Source: Candidatus Thorarchaeota archaeon (GTDB lineage Archaea; Asgardarchaeota; Thorarchaeia; Thorarchaeales; Thorarchaeaceae). Taken from it: a DNA stretch of 49,158 bases. The stretch spans positions 1-49,158 of the forward strand of contig JAEOTX010000096.1 in the NCBI GenBank assembly GCA_016839605.1, read 5' to 3'. Positions 1-6,429 of the stretch are shown here, one piece after another. The notes beneath the pieces are model-generated. The model saw only the letters and a program-made list of their open reading frames with translations, was not told the DNA's origin and did no database searches. The translations under genes were made by a program, and so were the position numbers. Position 1 is the stretch's first letter. Each line of letters starts with the position of its first letter.

Positions 1-2
1 AG

Positions 3-39
3 GGATAGAAGGAGCGCGACCAGCGCCAGCTCCTTCATC
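3..39 (-). repeat. Shortened third copy of the structured repeat
   Basis: Positions 3-26 match positions 638-661 of the first full copy at 22 of 24 bases. The copy then ends early in CTCCTTCATC, which pairs with GAT(a)GAAGGAG and so rebuilds the same outer stem with the same bulge. The two inner hairpins of the full copies are missing. It lies just 3' of the ssDNA-binding protein gene. It could also be read on the minus strand as the start of a coding region cut by the window edge, but the match to the repeat favours a degenerate repeat. Confidence 0.6.
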
Positions 40-64
40 AAAACAATTCTGTGTTCGTCAAAGA

Positions 65-454
65 TTATCTTGGACGACTACCGTGATCTTCGGCAGACAT
101 GTCGACTTCCGTGTTGATTTCACCAATTGATTCTTCAGCTGAAGCAATCGAACCGAATTTACCTAGTTGAAGTCTTAGATTGCCCTTGAAGAGACCTGTG
201 TATCCATTCGAAAGGGTGTAAGATTCGCCTTCCTCTATTGTCTCGATGGTTTCATTCCAGATAGGCATTAGAACTATCCCTGTGGAATCGCCAACTTGGG
301 CATCTACTACTCGGTATGTCTCACCGTTCTTACGGGATTCAACCGATCTTTCATCACTTGTATTCATGACCTTGAAGGTAATGTTTACGCTTTTCATTCC
401 GGGCTTAAGCTCGGAAATAGTGGCCTCAACGGCCTCTGTCTTGTTGTCATACAT
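65..454 (-). CDS. OB-fold single-stranded DNA-binding protein (RPA/SSB-like)
   Basis: A 129-residue protein made almost entirely of one OB fold of the archaeal SSB/RPA-SOSS-B type. Residues 10-105 show the expected strand pattern: VNITFKVMNT, then a glycine-containing basic turn, then VVDAQVGDSTGIVLMPIWNE, a short linker, and YTLSNGYTGLFKGNLRLQLGK. The acidic tail ending in EDHGSRPR is usual for small SSBs that contact partner proteins. Such proteins bind and protect ssDNA in replication and repair. No zinc finger or second OB fold is present, so this is the short single-domain form. The gene stands alone with no repair genes beside it, so the specific role is not indicated by context. Confidence 0.85.
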   Translation of the reverse strand: MYDNKTEAVEATISELKPGMKSVNITFKVMNTSDERSVESRKNGETYRVVDAQVGDSTGIVLMPIWNETIETIEEGESYTLSNGYTGLFKGNLRLQLGKFGSIASAEESIGEINTEVDMSAEDHGSRPR

Positions 455-560
455 TGTATATCACTCGCTTTTGCGAATTCAGGTCATTCAAAACTAAGGT
501 AGTCCTCAGGTGGAAGTAAAGAAAGGTCGTTAATCCTCAATAGAACCAGTAAGAAGGTTT

Positions 561-575
561 GCATAGTTGCTATGC
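561..575. repeat. Short inverted repeat upstream of the ssDNA-binding protein gene
   Basis: GCATAG-TTG-CTATGC is a perfect 6-bp inverted repeat about 110 bases upstream of the minus-strand ssDNA-binding protein gene. It is a candidate operator or small hairpin; nothing else supports a role. Confidence 0.3.
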
Positions 576-630
576 CTGTGACTCGATGGCGTGTGAGTCT
601 GCTTATAGTGTTATGCATAATACCGAATAA

Positions 631-715
631 AGAGAAAGGATGGAAGGAGCGCGACCAACGCACTCTTGCGGTGTGTCACACCCAGCCCATTTCATTTGAG
701 GTCGTGCCTTCATTC
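631..715 (-). repeat. Structured repeat, copy 1 (downstream of nucleotidyltransferase gene)
   Basis: An 85-base element that aligns with positions 1496-1583 at roughly 85% identity by hand count, with three one- or two-base gaps. It has an outer stem (GGATG(G)AAGG with CCTTCATTC) and hairpins at GCGCGaccaaCGCAC and GGTGT-gtc-ACACC. Read on the minus strand, the TGA of its GAATGAAGG end is the stop codon of the nucleotidyltransferase gene. It is followed on that strand by the T-rich tract CCTTTCTCTTT, also seen after copy 2. The 12-bp helix that makes copy 2 SECIS-like is broken here by several mismatches, so this looks like a decayed relative. Confidence 0.75.
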
Positions 716-1276
716 TCGGTTCTTTATCTTGGCAGTAGATTCTTTCAAGAATCTCTTCCAATCATCAAGAATTTTCAACTTCTTGCACGTCGATTCGATA
801 TACGCAATATCAAGTTGTGGTTGTCTGCGAGAGAGAATGCCCAGCGCATCTCGAAGATCTTGTTCACCATGAAAAAGGATCTTGTTGATTAACGTGTCTT
901 CAGCTGTACCAAGTTTGATAGTTGTATTGAACAGCTCTATTGCAATTGCACGATCCAGAGTCATTCTGTCGAATTGGGAATTCACACCCTGAATGTCAAG
1001 CCTAAGGAGACTATCAGCAAAGAATATGGTGCTGTGTGATTTCTCTCTCAATGCGACCCTCAAATCCTCAACATTTGCATCAAACCCTTTCGAGTTAAGG
1101 AATTCGACGAAACCAGGAATCTCATCATCATTGCTTTGAATTATCAAATCAATATCTACTGTAGTCCGAGGAACACCGTGATACATCACTGCAACACCTC
1201 CTACCACAACGTAATCAATTTCACTTTCATTTAGATAAGAACATAATATTCGCAGAATCTCCGGGAACTCTTCCAT
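710..1276 (-). CDS. Nucleotidyltransferase-fold protein (MNT/AbiEii-like)
   Basis: About 188 residues. The N-terminal third carries the nucleotidyltransferase signature GGVAVMYHGVPRTT followed by VDIDLII, with the paired acidic residues (DID) that bind metal. A later LDIQGV strand could supply the third acidic residue. The family includes MNT- and AbiEii-type antitoxin/toxin and kanamycin-type enzymes; the substrate is not predictable. No HEPN or AbiEi partner lies beside it, so a toxin-antitoxin role is unsupported. I chose the ATG at 1276 because AGGTGG lies eight bases upstream; a GTG at 1288 is the alternative. The stop codon TGA is part of the structured repeat at 631-715. Confidence 0.7.
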   Translation of the reverse strand: MEEFPEILRILCSYLNESEIDYVVVGGVAVMYHGVPRTTVDIDLIIQSNDDEIPGFVEFLNSKGFDANVEDLRVALREKSHSTIFFADSLLRLDIQGVNSQFDRMTLDRAIAIELFNTTIKLGTAEDTLINKILFHGEQDLRDALGILSRRQPQLDIAYIESTCKKLKILDDWKRFLKESTAKIKNRE

Positions 1277-1312
1277 CTCAGTTCCCACCTGCTACACGTA
1301 AAGCTAAAGCTG

Positions 1313-1325
1313 AGAGTTTTAAACC
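1313..1325 (-). promoter_or_regulatory. Candidate TATA box for the nucleotidyltransferase gene
   Basis: On the minus strand this reads GGGTTTAAAACTC, an A/T-rich TATA-like core about 40 bases upstream of the chosen ATG. That would give a short leader containing the AGGTGG ribosome site. Confidence 0.4.
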
Positions 1326-1488
1326 CATTAATAAAGTTTCAAGTCCTGTGAATCGTCTTGCCTGCATTGCAGTTCTAATCTGATCATGGTCTCTACGAAG
1401 CTTCACTTGTTCTGCAATGGAGCTTGTCATTCTTTTCTCTCATTTGTGGTATATCTACTTCGCTCATATATTCTACTATGCAAAATTC

Positions 1489-1504
1489 GGAGAAAAGAGA
1501 AAGG
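1489..1504 (-). terminator. Candidate T-tract terminator of the hydrogenase operon
   Basis: On the minus strand CCTTTCTCTTTTCTCC directly follows the stable structured element behind vhuU. Pyrimidine-rich T tracts are the usual archaeal termination signal, and the same tract follows copy 1 of the element. Confidence 0.45.
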
Positions 1505-1583
1505 ATGGAAGGAGGTGCGACCAACGCACCCTTGCGGGGTGTGTCAGACCCGGCCCGTTTCGTTTACGGCCGTGCCTTCATCC
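1496..1583 (-). repeat. Structured repeat, copy 2 (3' end of vhuU)
   Basis: An 88-base element whose ends pair perfectly apart from one bulge (GGATG(G)AAGG with CCTTCATCC). It contains the hairpin GTGCG-accaa-CGCAC and a GC-rich stem built on GGCC. On the minus strand the stop codon of the vhuU peptide (1578-1580) lies inside its first arm. The 3' hairpin pairs U-A in this copy and U.G in copy 1 when read on the minus strand, which favours a minus-strand RNA. The outer stem, however, pairs better on the plus strand in copy 1. Part of this element forms the SECIS candidate described separately. Confidence 0.8.
1543..1581 (-). promoter_or_regulatory. Candidate SECIS element for selenocysteine insertion in vhuU
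   Basis: Read on the minus strand this hairpin starts with AUGA (1581-1578), followed by the arm AGGCACGGCCGU (1577-1566). An apical loop AAACGAA (1565-1559), the return arm (1558-1546) and GAC (1545-1543) complete it. The arms form about twelve pairs with one A.G mismatch and one bulged G. At the base, the GA of AUGA faces the GA of GAC, allowing the tandem sheared G.A pairs of a kink-turn. AUGA, an 11-12 bp helix and an AA apical motif define eukaryotic SECIS elements; archaeal SECIS elements normally lie in the 3' region, as here. The Sec codon is about 95 bases upstream. The classical Methanococcus GAA/A internal loop was not found. Fold and placement are seen; function is inferred. Confidence 0.55.
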
Positions 1584-1742
1584 GCCGCCGGTCACTAGCT
1601 CCTTCCTGACTATCTCGCGACACTCCCCGTCATCGTCTTCCTCAACGACGACGAAATGAGCGCCGCATGATAGTCAGCAGTCGTAACACCGCACAACCAT
1701 CTCGATGAGGTTGAGCAGTCCTTCCGGTATTTCTTCCGTCAT
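1578..1742 (-). CDS. vhuU: Selenocysteine-containing hydrogenase large-subunit C-terminal peptide (VhuU-like)
   Basis: This 54-residue gene is invisible to normal ORF calling because codon 23 is TGA (1674-1676). Read through as selenocysteine (U), residues 9-29 give LLNLIEMVVRCYDCULSCGAH. This matches the end of Vhu/Mvh [NiFe]-hydrogenase large subunits, whose last two nickel ligands sit in D-P-C-x-x-C-x-x-H. Here D21, U23, C26 and H29 are present and the usual proline is Cys22. The preceding vhuA ends before this motif, so the two genes together make one complete subunit, as in the split Methanococcus VhuA/VhuU. The 25-residue tail after His29 may be removed by a maturation protease. ATG at 1742 lies 11 bases after the vhuA stop. 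Other genes here end in TGA, so TGA is not generally reassigned. The motif is direct evidence; Sec insertion is inference. Confidence 0.85.
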
Positions 1743-1753
1743 GTTTTACACCA

Positions 1754-3070
1754 TTATCTTTTGACCATAGGCTCAGGAAGAGTTAGACTTTCATGAGCCT
1801 TGTCCTCAAATATTTGTTTGGCTGCGACCATGAGAGACTTCTCTATGCCCGCAATGTTGTTGTTAGTAGCAACGACTAGGTTTGCCTTGGTGAGCATCCC
1901 CTTGTCATCTGAGATGTAGTTGTGTAGCAGAATGCCTCTGGGGGCTTCCACGATGCCTACTCCATCTCCAGCTTTGGGTTCGACATCTGAGAGTTTCACA
2001 TCTGTACTGCAAATGTCTGGATCTTTGAGCAGTGTTGCACACCATTCAAACGCTTGTACCAACTCCACAATTCGTGCATAGTGGTAAGCGAATGTATGAT
2101 GAGAGGGTCGACCTACTAGCTCACGCATCTCCGTGAGAGCTGCATCAGCCAAAGGTGTAGCCATCTTCTCATTGACATTGCATCTTGCCAATGTGTTTGC
2201 TCTCCAGACACCCTCTGGATAGCCAGCAGGTTTGTAGTACATATGAGTAGCATAGCTATGCTTTGCTACATGTTCACCGTAGTACTTGGTGTAGTCCTTC
2301 GGTTCAAAGTCTGCAACTATTTTGCCATCTGGCTCTTGGACACGAACTGTGCCGTCGTAGATATCAAGCACACCTTCGTTTGAGAGTCCAATGTAATATG
2401 TCGGGACCACAGCGACTTTTGTGATAACATCCAGATAGTCTGTTACGACCTTCTTTGCCAAGTCCACTGTGTTTAGCGTCAGTTGCTGAATCTCCTCAAG
2501 TCGCCCTATGAAGAAATCGCGGTCTTCTTCCTTCAATGAAGTAAGCATACCTCCAGGAATTCCAGTAGTTGGATGTACAGCCTTCGCACCAATGACTCTG
2601 ATTAACTCCTGACCAAACTCCATCATCTTGATGGCCTGCACAGCCACGTCAGGTAGGTCTCTTAACACAGCTGCGACATTTCTATCAGCAGGATTTGCAA
2701 AAGGCCCGTAAACGAAGTCAGGTGCAGCTAGAGCGTAGAAGTGGATGGCGTGTGAGGAATACTGCTTCGCCTCAATCATCAGACGTCTCAGCTTGATCGC
2801 TGCAGGAGGTGGAGTCACATCCCAGGCTGCCTCAACAGCCTTGATGGATGCCAGATGATGAGGGATCGGACAGATACCACAAATCCTTGGAGCGATCCTT
2901 GGAGCTTCCTCCATGGGACGCCCTTCAAGGAATTTCTCAAAGAACCTTGTGCTATTCACATTGAACTGCACATCTTTGACCTTACCGTCCTTGCCCAATT
3001 TGATTGTCAATGAGCCATGACCCTCTAAGCGGGTCACAGGATCAACACGAATTACTTTCTCTTCACTCAT
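1754..3070 (-). CDS. vhuA: F420-non-reducing [NiFe]-hydrogenase large subunit, split form (VhuA/MvhA)
   Basis: 438 residues. It has the N-terminal VDPVTRLEGHG motif (Glu16 is the usual proton-transfer residue) and the first nickel-binding motif RICGICPIPHH at 62-72, where Cys64 and Cys67 are the nickel ligands. The C-terminal DPCxxCxxH motif present in whole large subunits is absent: the protein ends in LPEPMVKR. The missing piece is encoded by the peptide gene that starts 11 bases downstream, so the product should work only as a heterodimer with it. This is the catalytic subunit that oxidises H2 and passes electrons to VhuG, then VhuD and HdrA. It starts inside the vhuG stop codon (3067-3070 overlap). 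It is probably cytoplasmic, as no signal peptide is seen. Confidence 0.95.
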   Translation of the reverse strand: MSEEKVIRVDPVTRLEGHGSLTIKLGKDGKVKDVQFNVNSTRFFEKFLEGRPMEEAPRIAPRICGICPIPHHLASIKAVEAAWDVTPPPAAIKLRRLMIEAKQYSSHAIHFYALAAPDFVYGPFANPADRNVAAVLRDLPDVAVQAIKMMEFGQELIRVIGAKAVHPTTGIPGGMLTSLKEEDRDFFIGRLEEIQQLTLNTVDLAKKVVTDYLDVITKVAVVPTYYIGLSNEGVLDIYDGTVRVQEPDGKIVADFEPKDYTKYYGEHVAKHSYATHMYYKPAGYPEGVWRANTLARCNVNEKMATPLADAALTEMRELVGRPSHHTFAYHYARIVELVQAFEWCATLLKDPDICSTDVKLSDVEPKAGDGVGIVEAPRGILLHNYISDDKGMLTKANLVVATNNNIAGIEKSLMVAAKQIFEDKAHESLTLPEPMVKR

Positions 3071-3990
3071 TTCTCCTTCGCCTCCTCACGCTTGATTCTC
3101 ATTCGCCCAAGGTGACTAGTAGGATAGTCGAATCTCCAGAAGGTCCCGAGCGGGTCCTTCACCTCTTCCACTATCTTTTCGGGTTCCATCGGTGCATATG
3201 ATCCCAGCATCGAGATAGATGCTGCACCATGGTCCTGTGTAATCGGGGGTGGTGGACCAAAGCAGCCACGACAAGTGGAACCCATATTCACACACTGACC
3301 TTCACATAGACCCCAAGTTGAAGAGCCCACACAGATGTAACCTTGTTCGAGTAAGCATCTGTCTGGGTCCGCAATCCCTTGATATGGTCGCAGAACCTCT
3401 TCGATGGGTGTGTCCTTCTTTTCTCGGTCGCAGTAGTGACACACGGTGTGTGGTGGTAAATCAATAGGTTGACCTGATAGAAGTGCACTCACTGCTGTGT
3501 AGATAAGATCAGGGGTCGGTGGACAGCCGGGGAGGTAGATGTCAATGTCTACAAAGTCCGAGTTTGGTTTTACTACGGATGCAATTCCTGGAAGATTCTC
3601 ACTTGGAACCTCACCGCCTTCCACCGTCTTGTTGTTTCTGAATTTGACATCATAGCACTCTTCAATATCAGAGAAGTTAGCCAGTCCTGGAATACCTCCA
3701 AAACACGAGCATGAACCGAAAGCAATCAGAATCTGACACTTTTCACGCATCAGTTTTAGGAGATGAATATCCTCCTCGGTCCTGGCCATTCCTTCAAAGA
3801 AGCCTACCACTATCGACTTGTCCTCATAGCTCTCTAGGTGATGGAGCTTGAAGTCAGCCACAGCCTGCCAGTACTTTATCTCAATTGCTGGTAGTACTTC
3901 TGCGAGTCGGAGATGTATATCCACCAGACTCTGGAAGCAACCCCAGCAGCTTGACCCCTGGCCCATTGCGACTGGAACTGGATCAGCCAT
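3067..3990 (-). CDS. vhuG: F420-non-reducing hydrogenase small (FeS) subunit, VhuG/MvhG
   Basis: 307 residues of the [NiFe]-hydrogenase small-subunit family. Cluster-binding motifs in order are GQGSSCWGC (Cys15, Cys18), FGSCSCFGGIPG, YLPGCPPTPDLI, and a Cys-rich C-terminal third with CHYC, YICVGSSTWGLCEGQC and STCRGCFGPPPP. These would hold three iron-sulfur clusters that wire the nickel site to VhuD. There is no twin-arginine signal, in keeping with a cytoplasmic Mvh/Vhu enzyme. It sits two bases after the small winged-helix gene and overlaps vhuA by four bases, so translation is probably coupled. Confidence 0.95.
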   Translation of the reverse strand: MADPVPVAMGQGSSCWGCFQSLVDIHLRLAEVLPAIEIKYWQAVADFKLHHLESYEDKSIVVGFFEGMARTEEDIHLLKLMREKCQILIAFGSCSCFGGIPGLANFSDIEECYDVKFRNNKTVEGGEVPSENLPGIASVVKPNSDFVDIDIYLPGCPPTPDLIYTAVSALLSGQPIDLPPHTVCHYCDREKKDTPIEEVLRPYQGIADPDRCLLEQGYICVGSSTWGLCEGQCVNMGSTCRGCFGPPPPITQDHGAASISMLGSYAPMEPEKIVEEVKDPLGTFWRFDYPTSHLGRMRIKREEAKEK

Positions 3991-3992
3991 CT

Positions 3993-4226
3993 TTAGACCT
4001 CCCTCAGTTTGAAGACGAGCTCATGATGCTCCTCTCCGGCGATCTCTACATCGCCCCATCGAAGAAGGCCCAGAAGATTCCACATGAGCATCTTCTTGTC
4101 CATCTCTGTCTTTTCACCGATTACGCTGACACTGGCTGGGCCTTCCTTGAGCGAATCAAGGATGGATTTTCGCTGCCGTGTCACATCAGCATAGTTCTGG
4201 TCAAAGTACGTCGTGAACTCTGTCAT
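3993..4226 (-). CDS. Small winged-helix-like protein of the Vhu/Hdr operon
   Basis: About 77 residues. The central part is helix-turn-helix-like (RKSILDSLKEGPASVSVIGE, then a recognition-type helix around KMLMWNLLGLLRW). It ends in a strand-rich wing containing VEIAGEEHHELVFKL. It is a paralogue of the protein at 14716-15063, which shares the pattern (L/M)WNLL..(M/L)(K/R)W..VEIAGE. Both copies sit among hdr/mvh genes. I chose the ATG at 4226 because it overlaps the mvhD stop as ATGA. It could be a DNA-binding regulator or a small structural subunit; the tight position between mvhD and vhuG suggests it is needed with the complex. I do not recognise a named family. Confidence 0.7.
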   Translation of the reverse strand: MTEFTTYFDQNYADVTRQRKSILDSLKEGPASVSVIGEKTEMDKKMLMWNLLGLLRWGDVEIAGEEHHELVFKLREV

Positions 4227-4663
4227 ACCCACGACCTCCCTATTGGACCAACTTCTTTCACTTGTTCTATCAACTTCGTCACTCCGTCTGCGAATATCTG
4301 GGCCTCAGAGGCACTCGCCCATTGAAGTCGAATTCGCCTCGGATCGATACCAGCTTGCTTGACTGCCTCCGCCATCACTGCCCATCTTGCTCGTAGTTTG
4401 AGATTGCCTGATGTGTAATGACAGTCTCCAGGATGACATCCAGATACCAGCACGCCATCAGCGCCTTGATCTAGGGCACTCAGGATGAACTCTGTGTCTA
4501 TCCGGCCTGTGCAGTTCACCCGGATGATACGAGCGTTTGGCGGATATTGGATCCTGCTCGTTCCAGCCAAGTCGGCTCCGGCATAGGAACACCAATTGCA
4601 GCAAAATGCGACAATTCGAGGTTCCCATTCAGAATCGGTTTTTGCTTTTGATGAAGTAGTCAT
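4223..4663 (-). CDS. mvhD: Hydrogenase-Hdr linker subunit MvhD/VhuD
   Basis: 146 residues of the MvhD [2Fe-2S] protein family, which carries electrons from the hydrogenase small subunit to HdrA. Conserved cysteines are in FCCNWCSYAGADLAG (Cys21, 22, 25), VNCTGRI (Cys51), and SGCHPGDCHY (Cys76, Cys81). All are cysteine here, although some archaeal VhuD proteins carry selenocysteine. It starts as TAATG on the hdrA stop. A paralogue with a basic tail lies at 16400-16924. Confidence 0.93.
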   Translation of the reverse strand: MTTSSKAKTDSEWEPRIVAFCCNWCSYAGADLAGTSRIQYPPNARIIRVNCTGRIDTEFILSALDQGADGVLVSGCHPGDCHYTSGNLKLRARWAVMAEAVKQAGIDPRRIRLQWASASEAQIFADGVTKLIEQVKEVGPIGRSWV

Positions 4664-6429
4664 TAGGCAGCACCTCCATCAGGCTCCATGGGCGCACATA
4701 GATACGCCTCGACCATGGCCAAAATCTGGTCATCAGTCGAGTGTAGCATCATAATGGCAGAACTCGGGCACGCGGCCGCGCAAGTTCCACAGCCATGGCA
4801 CTTAGCCTCGGTGACGAGTGCAACAGGTGGGTCTTGTGACTCATCCATCGCAATCGCATTATACGGACATGCTGAGATGCAAGTGTGGCATGAGGAACAA
4901 AGCTCTGGAATCACTCGTGATACCGTAGCCTCAATCTCCACTTCTCCGCGAGCCATCAAGCCCACTGCCTTTGCAGCGGCTCCGCTAGCGTCAGTTATCG
5001 ACTCCGCAGCACCCTTGGCCGCCTGAGCTCCTCCAGCAATCATCACACCTGCAGTGTGAGTGGTGAGTGGAGCAAGCTTCACGTGCTCAGGGTTGAAGAA
5101 TCCGTCAGGGCTCCTTGTGAGGCTGAATACTTTGGAAACATCCTCAGATCCCTCAGGTGGAACCATTGCTGAAGCTAGAACCAGCAGGTCTGGCTTTAAG
5201 ATAAGATTGTCATCTGAGAAGACATCATGCCAGTGGAGCACAAGCTCCCCATCCACAATCTCCGGTCGTGGTTTCTTCTCTGGTGGAAACTTACTGTAGA
5301 TGACATGCTTGGTTCTGGCCTCTCTCTGAATCTCTTCATGGCCCTTTCCATAAGTCCTGAGGTCTTCGTACAGTATGATAATCTCATCAGCATTGTCCTT
5401 GAGCTCGCCAGCACTCTTTGCAATAGCTGTACAGCAAACTCTAGAGCAGTGCTCATGTCCCTTAACGCCAGATTCACGTGAAGCAACGCAGCCAATATAG
5501 GCGATAGTCTTTGGCGGTTTGCCATTGCTGGGTCTCAAGACATCTCCTTTGAGGCGCATCTCTTCTAGCTCTGCTAAGGTAATAATATCCGGATGGTCTC
5601 CATAGGAGTAGTAGCCATGTGGTTTGAATGGTTGAATCCCTGTCGCCACAATAATCGTGCCCACTCTATGTGTTTTGTCCGCATCATTCGTGGTCACTGT
5701 GACATCGAAATTGCCAATGTAGCCATCAAGATCAGTCACTGTCGATTCTGTCATGACCTCAATCTTGTCGTGAGTTTTGACCCGCTTGATGAGTTGGTCA
5801 GCCAATGTGTTTCCCTGCTCACCTGTTGGATAGACACTTGCTAGCTTCGCGATCTGTCCTCCGAGTTTCTTCTCTCGTTCAACAAGAATTGCATTAAAGC
5901 CGCGGTCTCCAATATCTAGAGCTGCACGCATTCCTGTGACGCCGCCCCCAACAATGAGAGCCGTTGGCTCGACTTCGACACTCTTGACTGGCAAAGACTC
6001 TAGAAGCGCAGCACGAGCAACAGACATCCTAACAAGGTCCTTTGCCTTCTCTGTTGCTTCCTCAGGCTGGCGCATATGGCACCAAGAAACATGTTCTCGG
6101 AGATTGACTTGATCAAAGAGATAGCGGTTTACATCCGCTTCTTCAACTACTCTTCTGAACGTAGGTTCATGCATCCTCGGACTGCAACTAGCAACAACTA
6201 CTCGGTTCAAGCTATGCTCCTTTATGCTGTCCTTGATGAGTTGCTGACCTGAGTCTGCACACATGAACATCGTTGTGGTCGAGAACGCTACGTATGGTAG
6301 GGTCTCAGCCATCTTTGCTACGGCCTCTACATCAACAGTACCTGCGATATTGTGGCCGCACATGCAGACGAATACGCCAATCCTAGGAGCTTCGGCTGCA
6401 GTATCTGTTCCAGTTTCTGCTTCGGTCAC
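4663..6429 (-). CDS. hdrA: HdrA-type electron-bifurcating flavoprotein
   Basis: 588 residues. It has the HdrA N-terminal domain (VCMCGHNIAG, Cys22 and Cys24; SCSPRMHEP; HVSWCHM) and an FAD Rossmann motif LIVGGGVTGMRAALD near 158-172. CSRVCC is at 328-333, and two C-terminal [4Fe-4S] motifs are CSSCHTCISACP (about 511-521) and CHGCGTCAAACP (about 544-554). It lacks the mid-protein ferredoxin insert present in its paralogues here. HdrA holds the bifurcating FAD in MvhADG-HdrABC complexes. The start is GTG at 6429, overlapping the upstream stop as GTGA. Placed directly before mvhD-vhuGAU, it is the likely docking partner of the hydrogenase. Confidence 0.93.
   Translation of the reverse strand: MTEAETGTDTAAEAPRIGVFVCMCGHNIAGTVDVEAVAKMAETLPYVAFSTTTMFMCADSGQQLIKDSIKEHSLNRVVVASCSPRMHEPTFRRVVEEADVNRYLFDQVNLREHVSWCHMRQPEEATEKAKDLVRMSVARAALLESLPVKSVEVEPTALIVGGGVTGMRAALDIGDRGFNAILVEREKKLGGQIAKLASVYPTGEQGNTLADQLIKRVKTHDKIEVMTESTVTDLDGYIGNFDVTVTTNDADKTHRVGTIIVATGIQPFKPHGYYSYGDHPDIITLAELEEMRLKGDVLRPSNGKPPKTIAYIGCVASRESGVKGHEHCSRVCCTAIAKSAGELKDNADEIIILYEDLRTYGKGHEEIQREARTKHVIYSKFPPEKKPRPEIVDGELVLHWHDVFSDDNLILKPDLLVLASAMVPPEGSEDVSKVFSLTRSPDGFFNPEHVKLAPLTTHTAGVMIAGGAQAAKGAAESITDASGAAAKAVGLMARGEVEIEATVSRVIPELCSSCHTCISACPYNAIAMDESQDPPVALVTEAKCHGCGTCAAACPSSAIMMLHSTDDQILAMVEAYLCAPMEPDGGAA

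Noticed and set aside
1-38. Minus-strand start of a secreted protein (ATG at 38, hydrophobic residues) running off the window edge
   Set aside because: The stretch matches the structured repeat at 22 of 24 bases and has no ribosome site, so a shortened repeat copy is the simpler reading. It cannot be excluded without upstream sequence.
572-892. Plus-strand frames across the first repeat and the nucleotidyltransferase end
   Set aside because: They cross the structured repeat and lie antisense to a recognisable nucleotidyltransferase; no ribosome site or family resemblance.
1496-1583. tRNA-like cloverleaf (outer stem plus three hairpins)
   Set aside because: No T-loop or D-loop consensus, the outer stem is bulged and too long, and unpaired bases separate the last hairpin from the stem.
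1674-1676. General reassignment of TGA as a sense codon
   Set aside because: Many intact genes here, including hdrB, mvhD and the hdrA fusions, end in TGA with proper start-stop overlaps.
4223-4663. Selenocysteine in VhuD or in the HdrA proteins
   Set aside because: These are selenoproteins in some archaea, but every expected position here is an ordinary cysteine and the frames are uninterrupted.
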